A DNA stretch of 64,000 nt from Mycobacterium sp. DL440 (GCF_011745145.1 NZ_CP050191.1:372001-436000), one strand, 5' to 3'; positions 27,614 through 37,581 are shown, counted from the stretch's first letter. The notes: generated by a model from the sequence alone, not told the origin. Numbers and translations: made by a program.

Positions 27614-28288
27614 TCAGTGGGCCGTGCGGACCCGCAGGGTGCAGCCCAGGCCGGGCAGATGGGGGTCGAATTCCAGCGGCATGGGTCCGTCGGCGTGAAA
27701 GACCTTCTCGCAGGCCGCCTTACAACCCATCTGGCAGGAATTCTCCTGTGCGCTGTTCGTCCCGACCACGACATGCATTGCGCATTCGGGGATCTCGTAG
27801 ACCAGCGTGCCACCCGGCTCCTCGCCGGTGCGATAGATGGGTCCCACCAGGAAGGTGGACAGGCCGACGCCCATGTCCATCACCGGTGCGTACCACGCCT
27901 TCGGCACGATCTTCACGGCACCGAAGACCGGCAGCAGAAAGCGCAGCCAATGCCGCAGCCTGGCCGCGACGGCGTCGGACACCAATTCCTCCACCGCTGT
28001 GAACGGCAGATCCCGCAGCAGCTCGGAGGTCACCCACTCGAGCTCGGCGACGAACTGACCGTATTGACTTTCCCAGGAGTGCCGCGGGCTCTCGAACAGT
28101 CCGCGCCGACGACGCTGGGCCACCAAGGCTTTCCATGCGGCCTCGACCGCATCGCGGTCGTCGGTGACGATCCGCAACATGGGTAGGAACACCGTCTCGG
28201 GCAGGTCGCCGACCCGTTTGAGCATCGAGTGAATCAGCAACTCGTCGCGCAGCATGGCGACCAGGCCGATCGGCGCAGCGGTGGTCAC
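27614..28288 (-). CDS. Putative ATC hydrolase-like protein
   Basis: A 224-residue protein with no signal peptide. The C-terminal part (GTLVYEIPECAMHVVVG, then SCQMGCKAACEKVF) contains clustered cysteines and resembles proteins annotated as L-2-amino-thiazoline-4-carboxylic acid hydrolase. I regard that name as a family label rather than a function here. The GTG start overlaps the upstream Mce-associated gene by 4 bp (GTGA), so it is coupled to the mce operon. A cytoplasmic hydrolase acting on the imported compound, or an accessory of the oxygenase that follows, is possible. Confidence 0.5.
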   Translation of the reverse strand: MTTAAPIGLVAMLRDELLIHSMLKRVGDLPETVFLPMLRIVTDDRDAVEAAWKALVAQRRRRGLFESPRHSWESQYGQFVAELEWVTSELLRDLPFTAVEELVSDAVAARLRHWLRFLLPVFGAVKIVPKAWYAPVMDMGVGLSTFLVGPIYRTGEEPGGTLVYEIPECAMHVVVGTNSAQENSCQMGCKAACEKVFHADGPMPLEFDPHLPGLGCTLRVRTAH

Positions 28289-28905
28289 GGGAGATCCACC
28301 TTGGCGGCCTTCCATCCGCCGTCGACGTTCTGCATGGTCATGACCATGCGGCTGCGATCCACCCGAGGGTCCGGAACCTCGGTGTTGGTCACCGTTTGGT
28401 CCACGAACAGGAGCACCACCACTTCGTTGGTGTTGGCCGACTTGACCGCGGAGTCGACGACGACGCCGTGGCCGGTCGCCTTGTGGTCGATCAACAACTT
28501 GCGCAGCTCGCTGCTGGATTTGGCGTACATGCCGTGGAATTCGCCGGTGGAGCCGTCGAGTACAGCGGCGAAGTTCGCATCCAGGTTGTTCGTGTCCACC
28601 GACGTCAGCGTCACCGCATAGGAGTTGGCCGTGTTCAGGGCGGCCGCAGCGGCATTCGCGACCTGCCGGTCTTTGATGTAGTGCCAGCCGAAGTACCCGC
28701 CGATTCCGGCAAGCGTCGGCAACAGGACCGCGATCGCTCCGGCGAGCAGCCGGAGCCGCCATTTGGTCTGAGGAACAACAGGTTCCGATTCTTCGGGAGA
28801 GCGGCCTGGCGAGTCGTCCGCGTCGGCTTCTACCGGGTCCGCTGCGGCCTCCTCGAGGTCGGTGGCCTCGCTGTCGAGACGTTCAGCCAGTTTGGTGCTT
28901 GTCAT
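28285..28905 (-). CDS. Mce-associated membrane protein
   Basis: A 206-residue Mce-associated (Mas) protein: an acidic N-terminal cytoplasmic part (residues 1-45), one transmembrane helix (LRLLAGAIAVLLPTLAGIGG), then a VirB8/NTF2-like periplasmic domain (VANAAAAALNTANSYAVTLT through NVDGGWKAAKV). Mas proteins stabilise Mce import complexes. The ATG at 28905 is preceded by GAGGAG; an in-frame ATG four codons upstream lies inside that site. It follows mceF after 15 bp. Confidence 0.85.
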   Translation of the reverse strand: MTSTKLAERLDSEATDLEEAAADPVEADADDSPGRSPEESEPVVPQTKWRLRLLAGAIAVLLPTLAGIGGYFGWHYIKDRQVANAAAAALNTANSYAVTLTSVDTNNLDANFAAVLDGSTGEFHGMYAKSSSELRKLLIDHKATGHGVVVDSAVKSANTNEVVVLLFVDQTVTNTEVPDPRVDRSRMVMTMQNVDGGWKAAKVDLP

Positions 28906-28920
28906 GGTGCTCCTCATCTC

Positions 28921-30210
28921 TTACCACTGTCCACCGTGGCGTTGCGGCTGGGACTCCGGTGGCAGAACCGGTCCGCCATAGGGCAGTTGGATGGTGTGGT
29001 CGGTTATGGGCGTCGGGTCTGCACGACGCAGCGGATCCAGCCCCGGCGGGGGTACGGCGGTGTCGTCGCCGGGCGGCCGGGGTGCGTTGCGGGCGCCTCG
29101 GACCAGGAGGTTGGGGTCCTGGTTCTCGCAGTACGTGTACAGGTACGGCTCGGGATAGTTCGGGATGAACGGCACATCGCGTTGATGTGGGTAGTCGCAC
29201 ACCGGCCGGGGATAGATATCGGCGATCGCCCAGATGGCGCCGTCGTGCATCAGGGAACGGATTCCGTCGAGGAGTGGTTGGCGCTCGTCGTTGAACATCC
29301 GGTCGAGGGCGGGAACCCGCACCTGGGACAGTTGAGCCACCGTGGTCAGGTCGCCGAGCAACTGCACCATGGTGGGCGAGTTGTTGTCGATGACGGAATC
29401 CACGGTCTTCAGCAGATCCGGGGTCTTGTCGAGCAGAGTTCGTATGCCTGCGTCTTTCTGGCCGATTCCGCTGAGCGTCCCGTCCAGATTGTGTGACAGG
29501 GCGGTCAGTCCACCGGACGAGTCATCGAGAATCTTGAACATTGTGCGGCTGCTGCGCAGCAACGTCATGGTCTGCGGCAGCACCCCGTCAAGGGTGTTGA
29601 GCAACAGCGCCGAACCGTTGAACAGAGCGCGCAGTTTCTCCGGTCCCTGTTCGCTGACTCCGAGTTCGTCGATGACCGATCGGATCTGTTCGGGGTCGGC
29701 CTGTGCCAGCACACCGTCGACATTGGTCAGCAGGCGCCACAAGGGAACCGGAATCTCGGTCTGACTGCGGTCGATCACCGCACCGTCCGACAAAAACGGA
29801 CCGTCGGTCTGCTGCGGAGCGAAGTCCAGGTACTGCTCCCCGGCGGGAGAAAGCCCGGACACCCGGACAGCGGTGTCGACCTGAGGAATACGAGCATTGT
29901 GGTCGATCATCGCCGTGGCGACCACCCCATTGGCGGACATGTCGACCGACTTCACCCGGCCGACGGGGATGCCCCGGACCGTGACGTCCTGGCCGGGCAG
30001 CAATCCACCGGACTCAGCCAGGTCCACCTTGACGGTGATCTGACGGTCGAACGGGTCGGCCCGCAACGCACCGAACGCCAGATACGCAACGCCAAGCACC
30101 ACCAGGAGCAGCTGGCCGACGACCGACAACATCAGCCGGCGCGTGGTGGCGACCCGGACCACGCGAATCACCATGGTCGACAACGGGTTCAGTACGGATC
30201 GCAGGTTCAT
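28921..30210 (-). CDS. mceF: MceF-family protein
   Basis: A 429-residue Mce protein, the sixth and last of the set. It has an N-terminal membrane anchor (LMLSVVGQLLLVVLGVAYL), the Mce domain at about 55-135 (ESGGLLPGQDVTVRGIPVGRVKSV), a helical middle part and a Pro-rich C-terminus. Mce hexamers form a tunnel carrying lipids or sterols from the envelope to the YrbE permease. Its start overlaps the mceE stop by 4 bp. Confidence 0.92.
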   Translation of the reverse strand: MNLRSVLNPLSTMVIRVVRVATTRRLMLSVVGQLLLVVLGVAYLAFGALRADPFDRQITVKVDLAESGGLLPGQDVTVRGIPVGRVKSVDMSANGVVATAMIDHNARIPQVDTAVRVSGLSPAGEQYLDFAPQQTDGPFLSDGAVIDRSQTEIPVPLWRLLTNVDGVLAQADPEQIRSVIDELGVSEQGPEKLRALFNGSALLLNTLDGVLPQTMTLLRSSRTMFKILDDSSGGLTALSHNLDGTLSGIGQKDAGIRTLLDKTPDLLKTVDSVIDNNSPTMVQLLGDLTTVAQLSQVRVPALDRMFNDERQPLLDGIRSLMHDGAIWAIADIYPRPVCDYPHQRDVPFIPNYPEPYLYTYCENQDPNLLVRGARNAPRPPGDDTAVPPPGLDPLRRADPTPITDHTIQLPYGGPVLPPESQPQRHGGQW

Positions 30211-31328
30211 TGCGGCGGCCCCCAGATCTGGCCCCGGTCAGGGCCCCAGACCCGGTCGCCGAGCTGGGTCAGGACGAACCGGATCGAGCCGACCATGTTG
30301 TCCCAATTGGCCCACTTCGGCCCGGTGAATCCCGGGTCGGCGTAGTGGTTCATGTCCGGGATGTGGCCGATCGCGACCTGCTGAAGATCGACGTCGGCGC
30401 CGGCGGCGTTGCTGCCGAACAACTTCAGTGCCGCCGGCAGAAACCGCAGGAAGTTCGCCATGGTCACCCTGGGGTCGGTGGAGGCCTCGTTGAAGGCGGC
30501 CGACAGGGTATTCAGGTCGTGGATCCAGCTACGGGTGTCGGTTCCCTGGATGGCCGGGAACTTCTGCAGTTGCGCAGTCACCGTACCGATCTCGTTGACC
30601 AGGTCCACGATCGCGGCAGTGTTGTCCGCGATCGTCAGCAACGCCGGCGTGGCGGAGTCCAGTACCTCGTTGATGGTGTCGCGACGGGCATTGAGCTCGT
30701 CGGCCAGTCTGGCGGTCGCCGCCAGCATGGTTCGGATCTCATCGGAGCGGTCGGCCATGGTGGAGACCAGTGCCCGGGACTCGTGGATCAAGCTGGTGAG
30801 TCCCTCACCTTCCTTGCCGAGCGCCCCGCCGACACCGTTGAGCACCCGTGTCAGGTTCCGGATCACGCCGCCGTTCACGATCATCGACGTGGTGGCCAGC
30901 ACTTGCTCGACGGTTGCGGCAGCGGTCGTGGATTGCTGTGGGATTCGGTCCCCGTCCGCGAGCAGCGCCCTGCCGGCCGAGCCCGATGCCGGCGGGGTGA
31001 GGGAGACGAACACGTCGCCGAGCGGTGTCGCCGAACGTAATTCGGCGGTGGTGCCCTTCGGCAACCGGATACCGTCCAGAATGCGCATCTGCACGACGGC
31101 GGTGTAGTCCTTCGCACTCATGCCGATCACCTCACCGACGTCGGCGCCGCCGACGCGCACCTTGGCCCGGTCGGGCAGATTGAGGGCGTTGGAGAACTCC
31201 GCATCGAGCTGGTAGGTCGGCCCACTGAGCCCGGGGGCCGGCAGCGGCAGTTCTTCTACTCCGGCGGAGCATCCCACCAGCGCGCTCGACATCAGGACCC
31301 CGAGCGCAACGTGCAGGACGGTCTTCAT
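30207..31328 (-). CDS. mceE: MceE-family lipoprotein
   Basis: A 373-residue Mce lipoprotein (LprK type). The signal peptide ends in the lipobox SALVGC, placing the lipidated cysteine near residue 20. The Mce domain follows (about 40-120: YQLDAEFSNALNLPDRAKVR, VGGADVGEVIGM). The C-terminal half is helical. As the fifth gene it matches the standard A-F order. It overlaps both mceD and mceF by 4 bp. Confidence 0.93.
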   Translation of the reverse strand: MKTVLHVALGVLMSSALVGCSAGVEELPLPAPGLSGPTYQLDAEFSNALNLPDRAKVRVGGADVGEVIGMSAKDYTAVVQMRILDGIRLPKGTTAELRSATPLGDVFVSLTPPASGSAGRALLADGDRIPQQSTTAAATVEQVLATTSMIVNGGVIRNLTRVLNGVGGALGKEGEGLTSLIHESRALVSTMADRSDEIRTMLAATARLADELNARRDTINEVLDSATPALLTIADNTAAIVDLVNEIGTVTAQLQKFPAIQGTDTRSWIHDLNTLSAAFNEASTDPRVTMANFLRFLPAALKLFGSNAAGADVDLQQVAIGHIPDMNHYADPGFTGPKWANWDNMVGSIRFVLTQLGDRVWGPDRGQIWGPPQ

Positions 31329-32431
31329 CGATCCCCCAACTTCGTCATCGCATCGAGCATGGTGGTCATCCCGAAGTCGGGGCCAAGATCGCGGATGGAA
31401 CCGGTGCGGCAGCCCAATTGGCGCAATCCCAGGATGTTGCAGACTTCCTTGGTCATCGAGCTGTCGAAGAACACATTGTCGAAATGGGCGCCGACGCGCA
31501 GCATTCCGTTCTGCATGTCGATGGCGCCTGCGGCGTTGTCGATCGCCAGAGGTGCCACGTCGAAGACCTCGGAGAGTTCACGGCGGTAGTCCACGAGGGC
31601 TCGGCTGAGCTTGGCGCTACTGGTGATGCTGTTCTCGAGCTTGTCGCCGTTGTTCCCCAGGAGATCGTTGAGCTGGATGAGCAGGTCGTTGAGCTGTCGG
31701 CCGGTGTCACCGCGACCGAGGCCCTCGGCTGCCAGCACGTCGGTGAGTTGCCGGACGTAGGAACCGAATTCACGGACCTGGACCTCATTGCGGGCCGCGC
31801 CGTCGGTGAGCTTGCTCAGGTTGGTGACGATGGCTTCGAGGTTCTGCTTGGTGGCCGCGCCGCCGTCGGCCCCGGTGCGCAGCGCATCGGACAGTCCGGC
31901 CAGGGCGTTCTTGATCTCAGGTCCGCTGGTGGAGGTGATCGCCTGGGTGGCCGACATCAGGTCGGCCAGCGGTCCGTTGCCCTGGCCGTCGCCACCCATC
32001 GCGCCGCCGAGTTTGTCCACCATCTTCAGGACCCGATCGAATTCGACTGGGGTTCTGGTCGATTGCAGTCCCAGCACGGCGTTGTCTGCCAGCAGCGGTC
32101 CTCCAGAGTAGGCGGGGGTGAGTTCGACGTGGCGGTCGGTGAGGATGGAGGTTCCGACGGTGACCGCGGAGACGTTGGCGGGAATATCGGTGCCGGGCTC
32201 GACCTCGATGCCCACGTCGACGTGGTTGCCGCGGTTGTCGATCGAGGTCACCCGCCCGACCGGCATGCCGAGAACCGACACGTCGTTACCGACGTACAGG
32301 CCGATGGCGTTGTCGAACTGGGCGGTGAACTGCAGTGGCGCCGTCGGGGCCGGACGTAGCAGGTAGGCGCCCGTGACGGCCAGCGCCACTGCGACGATCA
32401 GTACCGTCACGAGTGCGGTCTTGCGTGTCAT
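31325..32431 (-). CDS. mceD: MceD-family protein
   Basis: A 368-residue Mce protein with an N-terminal anchor (ALVTVLIVAVALAVTGAYL), Mce domain (FTAQFDNAIGLYVGNDVSVL, GMPVGRVTSI) and coiled-coil-like helical region. The ATG at 32431 overlaps the mceC stop (ATGA) and follows AAGGA, so a longer frame starting at 32500 is rejected. The fourth subunit of the set. Confidence 0.92.
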   Translation of the reverse strand: MTRKTALVTVLIVAVALAVTGAYLLRPAPTAPLQFTAQFDNAIGLYVGNDVSVLGMPVGRVTSIDNRGNHVDVGIEVEPGTDIPANVSAVTVGTSILTDRHVELTPAYSGGPLLADNAVLGLQSTRTPVEFDRVLKMVDKLGGAMGGDGQGNGPLADLMSATQAITSTSGPEIKNALAGLSDALRTGADGGAATKQNLEAIVTNLSKLTDGAARNEVQVREFGSYVRQLTDVLAAEGLGRGDTGRQLNDLLIQLNDLLGNNGDKLENSITSSAKLSRALVDYRRELSEVFDVAPLAIDNAAGAIDMQNGMLRVGAHFDNVFFDSSMTKEVCNILGLRQLGCRTGSIRDLGPDFGMTTMLDAMTKLGDR

Positions 32432-33483
32432 TCGCAGTCCTTGAAGTATTGGTAGCGCTCCGGCCACTTCCACTGCTCGGCGCGCCCGCTGATGGCGCAC
32501 ATCCAGGAATCCACCATCAGCCCACCGGGCAACATGAAGTCGAGGAACGGTCCCGATCCGGTGGCATTGGCGGCATTGCGCATCGCCGCCGGCATGATCT
32601 GGAACAGGTTGCGCAACAAGGCATCGTGGTCGCCGAGCATCGAGGTGACCTGTTGGAGGTCGGCCAGCATCTTGTCGATGTATCCGCTGTCGGCACCCAT
32701 GACATCTTCGGCCGTGGTGATCAGGGTGGTGGCCGCCCGCAGCAGCCGCTCGACGCTCTGCCGCCGTCGGACGATCTCCCCGATGAGCTCGCCGCCCTGG
32801 GTGACGAGCGCTGCCAGATCGTCCTGCTGGCGGCCCAGGATCTCGGCCACACTCGCGGTGTTCCGCAGCAGATCGGAGATCTGATCGCGGCGCTCGGAGA
32901 TGATCGCCGACAGGCTCTTGATGTTGGCGAGCGCATCGGGCAGGACCGCCGGCACTCCGGTGAGTTGCTGTGACAGCGTCTGCATCGACGTGGCGAACCG
33001 CTCGGCATCCACGTCCTCGAACGTCGTCGTCGAATCGGAGAGCAACTTCTGTAGGTCGTAGGGGACCGACGTTTTCGCCAGCGGGATTCGGTCGTCGGCC
33101 AGTGTGCCGCCACCCTTGGGGCGCAACTCGACGTAGCGTGAGCCCAGCACCGTGGTGAGTTTGATGGCGGCCTTGGTCTCGGTGCCCAGGCGAATGTTGT
33201 TGTTCAGCTTCATGGTCACGACGACTCGGTTGACGGCCAGCTTGGTGGCGCTGACCACGCCGACCGGGACCCCGGCGATGCTGACCTGGTCGCCGGATCG
33301 CAGGCTGGCCCCCTGCAGGAACTCGGCGGTGTAGGTCCGCTTGCCGAGGTGCATCGAGCTGAGGGTCGTGCTCGCGAGGATCACGACGGTCAGGGCCAGC
33401 AGCGCGACGGTGCCGATCACCGCCGTGTTGCGGTCCTCGAGGGTGCGGGGCCGCGCTCGGTTGGGTCGCCTCATCGTGCTCAT
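32428..33483 (-). CDS. mceC: MceC-family protein
   Basis: A 351-residue Mce protein. A basic N-terminus (MRRPNRARPRTL) precedes the membrane anchor (IGTVALLALTVVILASTTL), then the Mce domain (YTAEFLQGASLRSGDQVSIA, GVPVGVV). The ATG at 33483 shares its A with the mceB TGA stop; a longer frame to 33591 is a shadow within mceB. The third subunit of the set. Confidence 0.92.
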   Translation of the reverse strand: MSTMRRPNRARPRTLEDRNTAVIGTVALLALTVVILASTTLSSMHLGKRTYTAEFLQGASLRSGDQVSIAGVPVGVVSATKLAVNRVVVTMKLNNNIRLGTETKAAIKLTTVLGSRYVELRPKGGGTLADDRIPLAKTSVPYDLQKLLSDSTTTFEDVDAERFATSMQTLSQQLTGVPAVLPDALANIKSLSAIISERRDQISDLLRNTASVAEILGRQQDDLAALVTQGGELIGEIVRRRQSVERLLRAATTLITTAEDVMGADSGYIDKMLADLQQVTSMLGDHDALLRNLFQIMPAAMRNAANATGSGPFLDFMLPGGLMVDSWMCAISGRAEQWKWPERYQYFKDCE

Positions 33484-34541
33484 CACCTGCACTTCGCCGT
33501 GTACTTGCGCTGCCCGCCGGGGGTGGCCGCGTTGACGATGGTCGGGATGATCGGCTTGAGGAAGTTGAACAGGGTGAAATTGAAGTCGCACGGCATCGCG
33601 TTCATGGCGGTGGAGTCCCCGGTGATGCGCGACAGTCCCTTGAGTACCGCGGGCAGGTTTGATCCGAGGGTTGCCCAGCCGTCGCGGTGGGCGACCATTG
33701 TCGAGAGCATTCCGGGCTCGCGGCTCAGTAGATCGTGCAGCTCGGGCTGCGTCGCGGTGGTGATCGCCGACAGCCGCGAAACCACCGTGGCGATCGAACC
33801 GGTCGAGTTCACCAGCTCGTCGCGGTGCGCGTTGAGTCCGGCGATCACCGAGCGCAGCTGGCCCAGGGTGGTTTGGAGTTGCGTGCCACGGGAGGCCAGA
33901 TTCTCGGTGACGGCGTTGAGGCTGTCGATCACCCGGCCGAGGACTTGGTCCGGACCGGCCATCGATCGCGCCAGCTCCGAGGTCTGCGCCACCAGTACCA
34001 CCACCGAGTCGGAATCCCCTTGTAGCGCATTGATCAACGCGTTGGAGAGGTTGCCGCGGTTCGTCGGATCGAGCAGCGTGAACATGGGCTCGAAACCGTT
34101 GAGGAGATTGGTGACGTCGAACGACGGCTCGGTGTGCTCGACGGGGATTGCGGCGCCGTCGGCAAGCCGCTCGGGACGGCCGAAGTCGGCCAGGGTCAGG
34201 CCGATGTACCGCTGGCCGATGATGTTCTGGTAGACCACCGAAGCCTTGGTGTTTCCGTACACCGGCTGATCGCGCTGCACCCGGAACCGGACCGTGGCCA
34301 GGGAGGCCTCACCCGAGCCGGGATCGTCGAGCGTCACCGAGTCGACCCGGCCGACCCGCACCCCTGCCACCCGCACGTCTGAGCCTTCCCGGAGCCCGGT
34401 GACATCGGTGAACTGTGCGGTGTAGGTGAAGGTGTCGCCGGCAACCTCCCGGCGCAGCGTCACCAGGATGGTCCAGGTCAGCGCCAGGCAGACCGCCATG
34501 AAGGCGGCGAGCCAGACCAACATGCGGGCGCGCGCGTTCAT
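33483..34541 (-). CDS. mceB: MceB-family protein
   Basis: A 352-residue Mce protein. The anchor (MLVWLAAFMAVCLALTWTIL) is followed by the Mce domain (YTAQFTDVTGLREGSDVRVA, GVRVGRVDSV) and a long helical region. The ATG at 34541 overlaps the mceA stop by 4 bp (ATGA). The open frame continues upstream to 35204, but that part is antiparallel in character to mceA and is not coding. The second subunit of the set. Confidence 0.92.
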   Translation of the reverse strand: MNARARMLVWLAAFMAVCLALTWTILVTLRREVAGDTFTYTAQFTDVTGLREGSDVRVAGVRVGRVDSVTLDDPGSGEASLATVRFRVQRDQPVYGNTKASVVYQNIIGQRYIGLTLADFGRPERLADGAAIPVEHTEPSFDVTNLLNGFEPMFTLLDPTNRGNLSNALINALQGDSDSVVVLVAQTSELARSMAGPDQVLGRVIDSLNAVTENLASRGTQLQTTLGQLRSVIAGLNAHRDELVNSTGSIATVVSRLSAITTATQPELHDLLSREPGMLSTMVAHRDGWATLGSNLPAVLKGLSRITGDSTAMNAMPCDFNFTLFNFLKPIIPTIVNAATPGGQRKYTAKCR

Positions 34542-35860
34542 GGTGTTCCCGAGGGCTGTTCGGCGGGCAGTGGGGGAGGCCCGACGTCGATGGGCACCGG
34601 GTCGGCGGGAGCCGGGGCGGGGACGAATTCCTCTGGGGCAGGTGGTATTTGCAGCGCGTTGTGAAGTACCTCGTCGGCCGGATTGGCCGGGTCGGGCAGG
34701 ATGATGCCGTCCGGCGGGACGTAGGCGCGAGGGTCGGGCAGGCCATGGGTGTCGACGATCGGAATGCTCTCGGGTGCGGTCTGGCAGCTCGGGCCGCGCA
34801 GCTCGCCGTAGACCGGGCAATCTGCTCGGTTGTACAGCCGCAGCGGCGCAAGCGCGACGACGAGCTTGAACGTGAACGTCACCTTCTGATTGGTGCGGGT
34901 CCACATTTCGTCGAAGAATCCGTTGACCACGTTGTTCAACCCGACGGCGACGGCCGGGAACTTCCCGGAGCGGTCGGCGAGCACCCCGATCACCGGGGTG
35001 AGGTTGGTGGTGATGCCCACCAGTTCGCCGGCGTGGTTGTCCATCGCGGTGCGCATGGTGCCGACGGTGTGGTTGGCGCCGGTCAGCAGATTCGCCAGCG
35101 CCGCATGCTGTTCGGCCACGGTGCGCATCGGCTTGACCGCGTTCTGCAATGAGTCCAGTAGATCGGGGGCGGTGTCCGAAAGGGCACTGAGCGCGGAGTT
35201 CCACGTCTGCAGGGTGGGCGGGCCGGAGTCGTCGGTGCGCAGCTCGTTCATCTCGGTCACGATTCGATTGAGACCCTGTGCCGCCGAGGTCAATTCGGGT
35301 CCCTTACCGGCGGTGGCATCGGCGATGGCGCGCAGCACCCCCAGGGTGTGGTCGGTGCTGGGTCGGCCCACCGCGGCGACCAGCTCGCGCACCTTGGCCA
35401 GCGTGGTCTGGAACAGCTGGGTCGGCAGTGCGGTGTCCTGGCCGATGACGTCACCAGTCCGGATCGGCCGGCCCCCGCTGTCGTTGTCCACCAGTTGCAC
35501 GGTGGACACCGCGAAGGCATTGCCGGGGATGATGCGGGCGGTCACGGTGCTGGCGATGTGGGCAACGTAATCGGGGCGGAGGTCGATGTTGACGATGTTG
35601 TCTCCACCGCCCAGCGCGGGCGTGACGGATCGCACCGCGCCGACCAGAACGCCGCGGTACTTGACGTCCGACTTCGGCGGCAGCCCGTCGCCCACGCTGG
35701 GCAGATGCGCGATGATCTGAACCCGGCGATCGAGCGATCCGGTGGACTTGGCGAACATCAGGTATCCGGCGATCGCGCATATCACCAGGAACACCACGCA
35801 GGTGAGAACCAGGGCGCGTTCGGAGGGCCCGCGGCCGTCGAGTTCGAACGGGTTCGGCAT
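34538..35860 (-). CDS. mceA: MceA-family protein
   Basis: A 440-residue Mce protein, the first of the set after the two permease genes. It has an N-terminal anchor (ALVLTCVVFLVICAIAGYLM), the Mce domain (VQIIAHLPSVGDGLPPKSDV, KYRGVLVGAVRSV) and ends in a Pro-rich tail (PPAPEEFVPAPAPADPVP). The ATG at 35860 shares a base with the yrbEB TGA stop. Which substrate is imported cannot be read from the sequence. Confidence 0.92.
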   Translation of the reverse strand: MPNPFELDGRGPSERALVLTCVVFLVICAIAGYLMFAKSTGSLDRRVQIIAHLPSVGDGLPPKSDVKYRGVLVGAVRSVTPALGGGDNIVNIDLRPDYVAHIASTVTARIIPGNAFAVSTVQLVDNDSGGRPIRTGDVIGQDTALPTQLFQTTLAKVRELVAAVGRPSTDHTLGVLRAIADATAGKGPELTSAAQGLNRIVTEMNELRTDDSGPPTLQTWNSALSALSDTAPDLLDSLQNAVKPMRTVAEQHAALANLLTGANHTVGTMRTAMDNHAGELVGITTNLTPVIGVLADRSGKFPAVAVGLNNVVNGFFDEMWTRTNQKVTFTFKLVVALAPLRLYNRADCPVYGELRGPSCQTAPESIPIVDTHGLPDPRAYVPPDGIILPDPANPADEVLHNALQIPPAPEEFVPAPAPADPVPIDVGPPPLPAEQPSGTP

Positions 35861-36714
35861 CAGCCGCCCAGCCTTCCGCCGGCGTCGACGCCCCAAAATG
35901 CCATCGTGAGCATCATGTTGGTGACGACCATCAGCGTGATGGACAACCGCATGGCGCGTCCGGCCGCGATGCCGACGCCCTGTGGGCCGCCGGAGGCGTA
36001 AAACCCGTAGTAGCACTGCACCGTGGACATGATTGCCACGAACACCGCCACCTTGATCACCGCGAAGAACATGTCGCGGCCTGAGAGCATCAGGGCGAAG
36101 TAATGCAGGTAGGTCCCGGAGGCCTGGCCGCTGGCCAGATAGACCACGAGCTGACACACCACGAAGTTCAGCGCCAGGCACACGACGAACAGCGGAATGA
36201 CCGCCATCGCCGACGCCAGCACCCGGGTGGTCACCAGATAGGGGATCGGGCGGATGGCCACGGATTCCAGTGCGTCGATCTCCTCGGAGATCCGCATCGA
36301 GCCCAGTTGCGCGGTGAAACGGCAGCCGGCCTGGATCGCGAATGCCAGCGCGGCCATCATGGGCGCCAGCTCGCGCACGGTGGCCAGCGCGGTCAACAGC
36401 CCGGTCGCCGGTCCCAGCCCGAGCAGGTTCAGCGCGTTGTACCCCTCGATCGCCACCACCGCCCCGGCGGCCGCACCGACCACGAGCACCACCCCCGCGG
36501 TGCCGCCGCCGACCACGATCGAACCGTTGCCCCAGGTGACATCCGAAGACAGCCGCAGGAATTCGCGAGGGTACTTCTTGATCACGATCGGGATGCCGGC
36601 CAGGGTACGGAAGAAGAACGCGACGATGTGGCCGTTGCGGGCCATCTGGTACTCCGTGGTGCGCGCCGCGGTCGTCAGCGGGCGCAGGCCGAGAGGAACG
36701 TGTGTGGCGGCCAC
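35860..36714 (-). CDS. YrbE-type Mce permease B
   Basis: A 284-residue integral membrane permease of the MlaE/YrbE family with about five to six hydrophobic segments and the conserved EIDALESVAIRPIPYLVTTR cytoplasmic loop that couples to the Mkl/MceG ATPase. The N-terminus resembles YrbEB proteins. It starts one base after the yrbEA stop and is coupled to mceA. The ATPase itself is not in the window, as usual for mycobacteria. Confidence 0.94.
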   Translation of the reverse strand: MAATHVPLGLRPLTTAARTTEYQMARNGHIVAFFFRTLAGIPIVIKKYPREFLRLSSDVTWGNGSIVVGGGTAGVVLVVGAAAGAVVAIEGYNALNLLGLGPATGLLTALATVRELAPMMAALAFAIQAGCRFTAQLGSMRISEEIDALESVAIRPIPYLVTTRVLASAMAVIPLFVVCLALNFVVCQLVVYLASGQASGTYLHYFALMLSGRDMFFAVIKVAVFVAIMSTVQCYYGFYASGGPQGVGIAAGRAMRLSITLMVVTNMMLTMAFWGVDAGGRLGG

Positions 36715-36715
36715 G

Positions 36716-37579
36716 TCAGAAACTCGTCTTCGGGAAGAGCACCAGATACATCTGGCTGATCAGCGTGTTGGTCAGCAGCAATAATAGAATCGATTGGACG
36801 ACAGCGGCATTCACCGAGTTCGCCACGCCTGCGGGCCCGCCTCTGGTGTCGAGTCCCTTGTAACAGGCGATGACGGCGACGATGATGCCGAACACCATGG
36901 CCTTGATCAATGTGAGGACCAGGTCGTCGACCGTGGCGAACGACGAGAACGTCGTGGTGTAGCTGCCCGGGGTGCCGCCCTGCAGCATGACCGTGAACGC
37001 GTATCCGGCGAGAAATCCGATGAAGCAGGTGAACCCGGTCAGCGCCACCGAGACGATCACCGCAGCGGCAAGGCGGGGTACCACCAGCCGTTGGATCACC
37101 GAGATTCCCATGACCTCCATCGCGTCCGTCTCGTCGCGGATGGTCCGTGCACCGAGGTCGGCGCTCATCGCCGAGCCGACGGCGGCGGCCATCAGGATCG
37201 CCGCGACCAGTGGCGCTCCCTGCTTGATCACCGCCAGGCCGTTGGCCGCACCGGCCAAGGCCGTCGCTCCGAGTTGTCCTGCCAGCAAGCTGAATTGGAC
37301 GGCCAGGGTGACGCTGATGGGCACCGCGATGAACAAGGTCGGCACCACGGCGGTGCGGGCCATGAAGACCGCCTGTTCGACGAACTCCCAGAACGGGAAG
37401 CGGCCCCGCACCAGATCGCCGAACAGGTACTGGACGGTGCGGACCGCCAATATGCACTGGCCGCCGACGGTGCGCAGCGAGGCGATCGGGTGCCGATCCA
37501 GGTACCCCCACCACCACCGCAGGACCTGATCGGTCGCTGCGGTATCCGCGGTCTCTGCGTCCGACGGCGCGTGTGGCAC
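36716..37579 (-). CDS. YrbE-type Mce permease A
   Basis: A 287-residue MlaE/YrbE-family permease, partner of the gene at 35860. It has the coupling loop RTIRDETDAMEVMGISVIQRLVVPR and several membrane segments. It begins only 2 bp after the P450 gene stop, so the P450, both permeases, mceA-F and three downstream genes form one operon of about 12.7 kb. Confidence 0.94.
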   Translation of the reverse strand: MPHAPSDAETADTAATDQVLRWWWGYLDRHPIASLRTVGGQCILAVRTVQYLFGDLVRGRFPFWEFVEQAVFMARTAVVPTLFIAVPISVTLAVQFSLLAGQLGATALAGAANGLAVIKQGAPLVAAILMAAAVGSAMSADLGARTIRDETDAMEVMGISVIQRLVVPRLAAAVIVSVALTGFTCFIGFLAGYAFTVMLQGGTPGSYTTTFSSFATVDDLVLTLIKAMVFGIIVAVIACYKGLDTRGGPAGVANSVNAAVVQSILLLLLTNTLISQMYLVLFPKTSF

Positions 37580-37581
37580 GG

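Noticed and set aside
33486..35204. N-terminal extension of mceB
   Set aside because: The part above 34541 overlaps mceA in another frame; the ATGA overlap and anchor place the start at 34541.
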